NCBI GenBank assembly: GCA_021791515.1
Contig: JAJYWK010000022.1
Coordinates: 1-33,658 of the forward strand
Reading direction: 5' to 3'
DNA: 33,658 nucleotides
DNA from: a bacterium
GTDB taxonomy: Bacteria > Patescibacteriota > Doudnabacteria > UBA920
Notes under the pieces: model-generated
The model's input: the letters and a program-made list of their open reading frames with translations, nothing else
Told to the model about the DNA's origin: nothing
Databases searched by the model: none
Translations under genes and position numbers: made by a program
Shown here: positions 31,882-33,658 of the stretch, one piece after another
Position numbering within the stretch: position 1 is the first letter of the stretch
How the letters are laid out: the number at the start of each line of letters is the position of its first letter

Positions 31882-33096
31882 TTAGGTGTTGTTAATAATT
31901 TTTTCAAGCACGTCCGCGAAGGTTTCCGCTTCTTTTTTGGTGCTGTGGAGCCCTAAAGAAACCCGAAGCAGCGGCGGATAGTTTTGTTGGTTCTTGAGGT
32001 AATAGTGGCAGCAGAAGTAGCCGCTGCGCACCATAATGTTTTGGGCGGACAGGTATATGGCCAGGCGGTGGGCGTCTATTTTTTCCGAGTAAAAGCTTAA
32101 GATTGGGCTGGCTGATTGGTTAATGAGCCGGACTGAACCCAGGGCCGACAATTTGCCAAACAGGTATTGGGAGAGCTGCGCCTGGTGCACACTTTGGTCC
32201 ATGCCTTCGGGCTTGTAACCTAAAAGCCACTTTAAGGCGGCAGAAAGCCCGGCGATTCCGGCAAAGTCCTGCAGGCCAGGCTCCAGCCTCGCGGGCAGGT
32301 CTTCTGCGACAGTAACCAGGCTGTATTCTTGTTCAAGCACGTCTTCTACCATGCCGCCGCCAATGAACTGGACGTCCAGTTCTTCCAGCAAGCTTTTCCT
32401 TATTACCATAACACCCAGGCTGGGGCCATACAGCTTGTGGCCGGAAAATGCCAGGGCGTCAAAGTCGATGCCGCGCACCAGCTCCCTGTCGTGGCCAAGC
32501 GACTGGGCGGCGTCAAGAATCAAGATGCCGCCGCTGGAATGGACATCTTCGGCAATATTTTTCCCGTTGCGCAGAATCCTACCGTCAATGTTGGAGGTGG
32601 TGTTCAGCACTACCACGCTGCCCTTAATATCATCTAGACTATATTCCAAACTGCCATCTGGAATTCGCTTGAGCACTGCTCGAGGCACGCCCAGCCTCTT
32701 GGCAGCTGTCATAGTAGGAAGGAACACTGAATTATGCTCGATTTCTGAAGTGATAACCCTCTCAAAACGCCTAGGCAGCTGACTGAGTATCAGGTTAATG
32801 CCATAAGTGGTATTTAGAGTAAAGGCCACAGCATAATCCGAGGCTGGCTTTCCGACTAGGCTTAGAACCTGCTTTCTGGTCTCCTCAATCATCCGGTCAA
32901 CTTTTATACCCCACTCATATTTTACCCGGCCGCCGCACGCGTTGTAGTTGTGGAAGTAGTCAGTCATGGCATCAATCACGGACTGCGGGCGCAAGGTCTG
33001 GCAGGCTGAATCTAAGTACACGGCTTTGCTGTCCATGTATTCAAAATCAGGCGTCGCCTTTGTAATATTCGGCTGGTGTTTGTCGAAGAATCCCAT
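31882..33096 (-). CDS. Class V aminotransferase / cysteine desulfurase-like protein
   Basis: This 404-aa PLP enzyme of the NifS/SufS superfamily carries the PLP Lys in AFSGHKLYGP (K221), the Asp in ILDAAQSLGH (D195) and H121 (EIEHNSVF). The C-terminal VRSGYFCCH (C362, C363) corresponds to the R-x-G-x-x-C loop with the desulfurase nucleophile. So it can probably take sulfur from cysteine. The doubled Cys is unusual. It lies between two thioredoxin-fold genes with gaps of 2-3 nt. Fe-S assembly proteins are not in the window, so the acceptor is unknown. Confidence 0.8.
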   Translation of the reverse strand: MGFFDKHQPNITKATPDFEYMDSKAVYLDSACQTLRPQSVIDAMTDYFHNYNACGGRVKYEWGIKVDRMIEETRKQVLSLVGKPASDYAVAFTLNTTYGINLILSQLPRRFERVITSEIEHNSVFLPTMTAAKRLGVPRAVLKRIPDGSLEYSLDDIKGSVVVLNTTSNIDGRILRNGKNIAEDVHSSGGILILDAAQSLGHDRELVRGIDFDALAFSGHKLYGPSLGVMVIRKSLLEELDVQFIGGGMVEDVLEQEYSLVTVAEDLPARLEPGLQDFAGIAGLSAALKWLLGYKPEGMDQSVHQAQLSQYLFGKLSALGSVRLINQSASPILSFYSEKIDAHRLAIYLSAQNIMVRSGYFCCHYYLKNQQNYPPLLRVSLGLHSTKKEAETFADVLEKIINNT

Positions 33097-33098
33097 AA

Positions 33099-33658
33099 TT
33101 ATGATTGTGCGTTTTCCTGAAGGATTTTATCTATCTTTTCCTTAAGAACCTCATACCGCTGGACTCCGGGTAGCATTTCCCCGTTAAAGAAGAAGGTGGG
33201 CGTGGAATTAACATTTAAGGCATTGCCGTCAGCCACATCCCTTTGTATCATTGGCATAAATTGTTCGTCCTTTATGGACTGGTTAAATTTTGCCCCATCA
33301 AGGCTTAATTCCGAGGCGTATCCCTTGAACATCTCCACAGCCTTATTCTGGCTGACCGAGCGCTGGTCGCTGCCCCACGCGTCCTGGTTTTCGAACAGCT
33401 TGTCCTGCATCTCCCAATACTTGCCCTGCTCGCCGGCAGCGGCAGCGGCCAAAGCGGCAACTTTGCTGTTTTTGTGGCTGGGCAGGGGGAAGTAGCGCTG
33501 CACAAAGTTGATTTTATCGCCGTACTCCGCGCGCAGCCGCTTGGTAACCGGATGTGCTGCCCGGCAGGCCTCGCACTGGAAATCAAGGAATTCCACCAAA
33601 GTGACTTTGGAATCTTTGTTACCCCAGGCGTAACTGTCCTCGCGGATTAATTTGCCGG
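33099..33658 (-). CDS. DsbA-like oxidoreductase, cut by the window end
   Basis: The track starts this protein at a GTG at 33599 (166 aa), but the frame is open to the window edge (KLIREDSYAWGNKDSKVTLV), so the real gene extends beyond it. Seen are the active site FQCEACRAAHP (CEAC), the partner Pro loop NSTPTFFFNGE and a helical insert, as in thioredoxin_4/DsbA-type proteins. The N-terminal anchor is missing from view. Stop is 2 nt before the aminotransferase gene. It should act on secreted thiols. Confidence 0.8.
   Translation of the reverse strand, partial: GKLIREDSYAWGNKDSKVTLVEFLDFQCEACRAAHPVTKRLRAEYGDKINFVQRYFPLPSHKNSKVAALAAAAAGEQGKYWEMQDKLFENQDAWGSDQRSVSQNKAVEMFKGYASELSLDGAKFNQSIKDEQFMPMIQRDVADGNALNVNSTPTFFFNGEMLPGVQRYEVLKEKIDKILQENAQS

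Noticed and set aside
31375-31956. 193-aa plus-strand ORF
   Set aside because: It is antisense to the membrane thioredoxin gene and the end of the aminotransferase gene, with no RBS and no protein-like motifs.
1-33658. tRNA, rRNA, CRISPR arrays, insertion sequences
   Set aside because: No cloverleaf, rRNA core words, regularly spaced repeats or transposase motifs were seen by eye; a tRNAscan/Rfam run would be decisive.

Overview
The window most resembles a contig from a Patescibacteria (CPR, Parcubacteria-like) genome. This is inferred from gene content and style and cannot be proved here. The clues are a Gram-positive-like type IV secretion set (VirD4, VirB2, VirB6, PrgI, VirB4, M23 peptidase), many small single-pass envelope proteins, LysM/M23, DedA, DoxX and DsbA-type proteins, very tight gene packing and mostly TAA stops. 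TGA is a true stop in at least three genes, twice as an ATGA stop/start overlap, so I see no sign of the UGA=Gly code.

Layout. (1) 1-10,700, plus strand, AT-rich: a type IV secretion/conjugation operon. It encodes a VirD4/TraG coupling ATPase, a replication-relaxation-like protein, a pilin, a bitopic protein, a VirB6-like channel protein, PrgI, the VirB4 ATPase, an M23 wall hydrolase and an anchored cupredoxin-like protein. No relaxase with recognisable His motifs is visible. (2) 10,700-12,200, minus strand: a small accessory module. A short RadC/JAB protein, a 65-aa helical protein and an unlisted 53-aa zinc ribbon are expressed from two units, each preceded by a copy of the same ~75-nt element that folds into a long hairpin on the transcribed strand. 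This is the best candidate for something undescribed. (3) 12,200-16,900, minus: a metal efflux unit (P1B ATPase, CDF exporter) behind two anchored extracytoplasmic proteins, one cupredoxin-like, preceded by a frameshifted small membrane gene and a 29-aa Cys-rich microprotein. (4) 17,200-23,250, minus: zf-TFIIB protein, HtrA-HU pair and a Gld-type ABC system (ATPase, fused GldF-GldG, DUF4340). (5) 23,260-27,050, minus: DoxX-like protein, a zinc-ribbon gene with a UGA exactly at a ligand Cys codon, DedA, a His-rich DsbA and a small membrane protein. (6) 27,100-29,200, plus: a LysM-M23 hydrolase whose real N-terminus lacks any ATG/GTG/TTG start, and a membrane protein with a nearly leaderless promoter. 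(7) 29,300-33,658, minus: a copper/thiol cluster (HMA chaperone, TauE/SafE-cupredoxin fusion, membrane thioredoxin-fold protein, class V aminotransferase/cysteine desulfurase, DsbA-like protein cut by the window end).

How it fits together. Regions 3, 5 and 7 share one theme: soft-metal handling (efflux pumps, cupredoxins, HMA chaperone, His- and Cys-rich segments) plus extracytoplasmic thiol chemistry (several DsbA/thioredoxin folds, a cysteine desulfurase). The secretion operon has wall hydrolases consistent with crossing or remodelling the envelope. No rRNA, tRNA, CRISPR array or insertion sequence was found.
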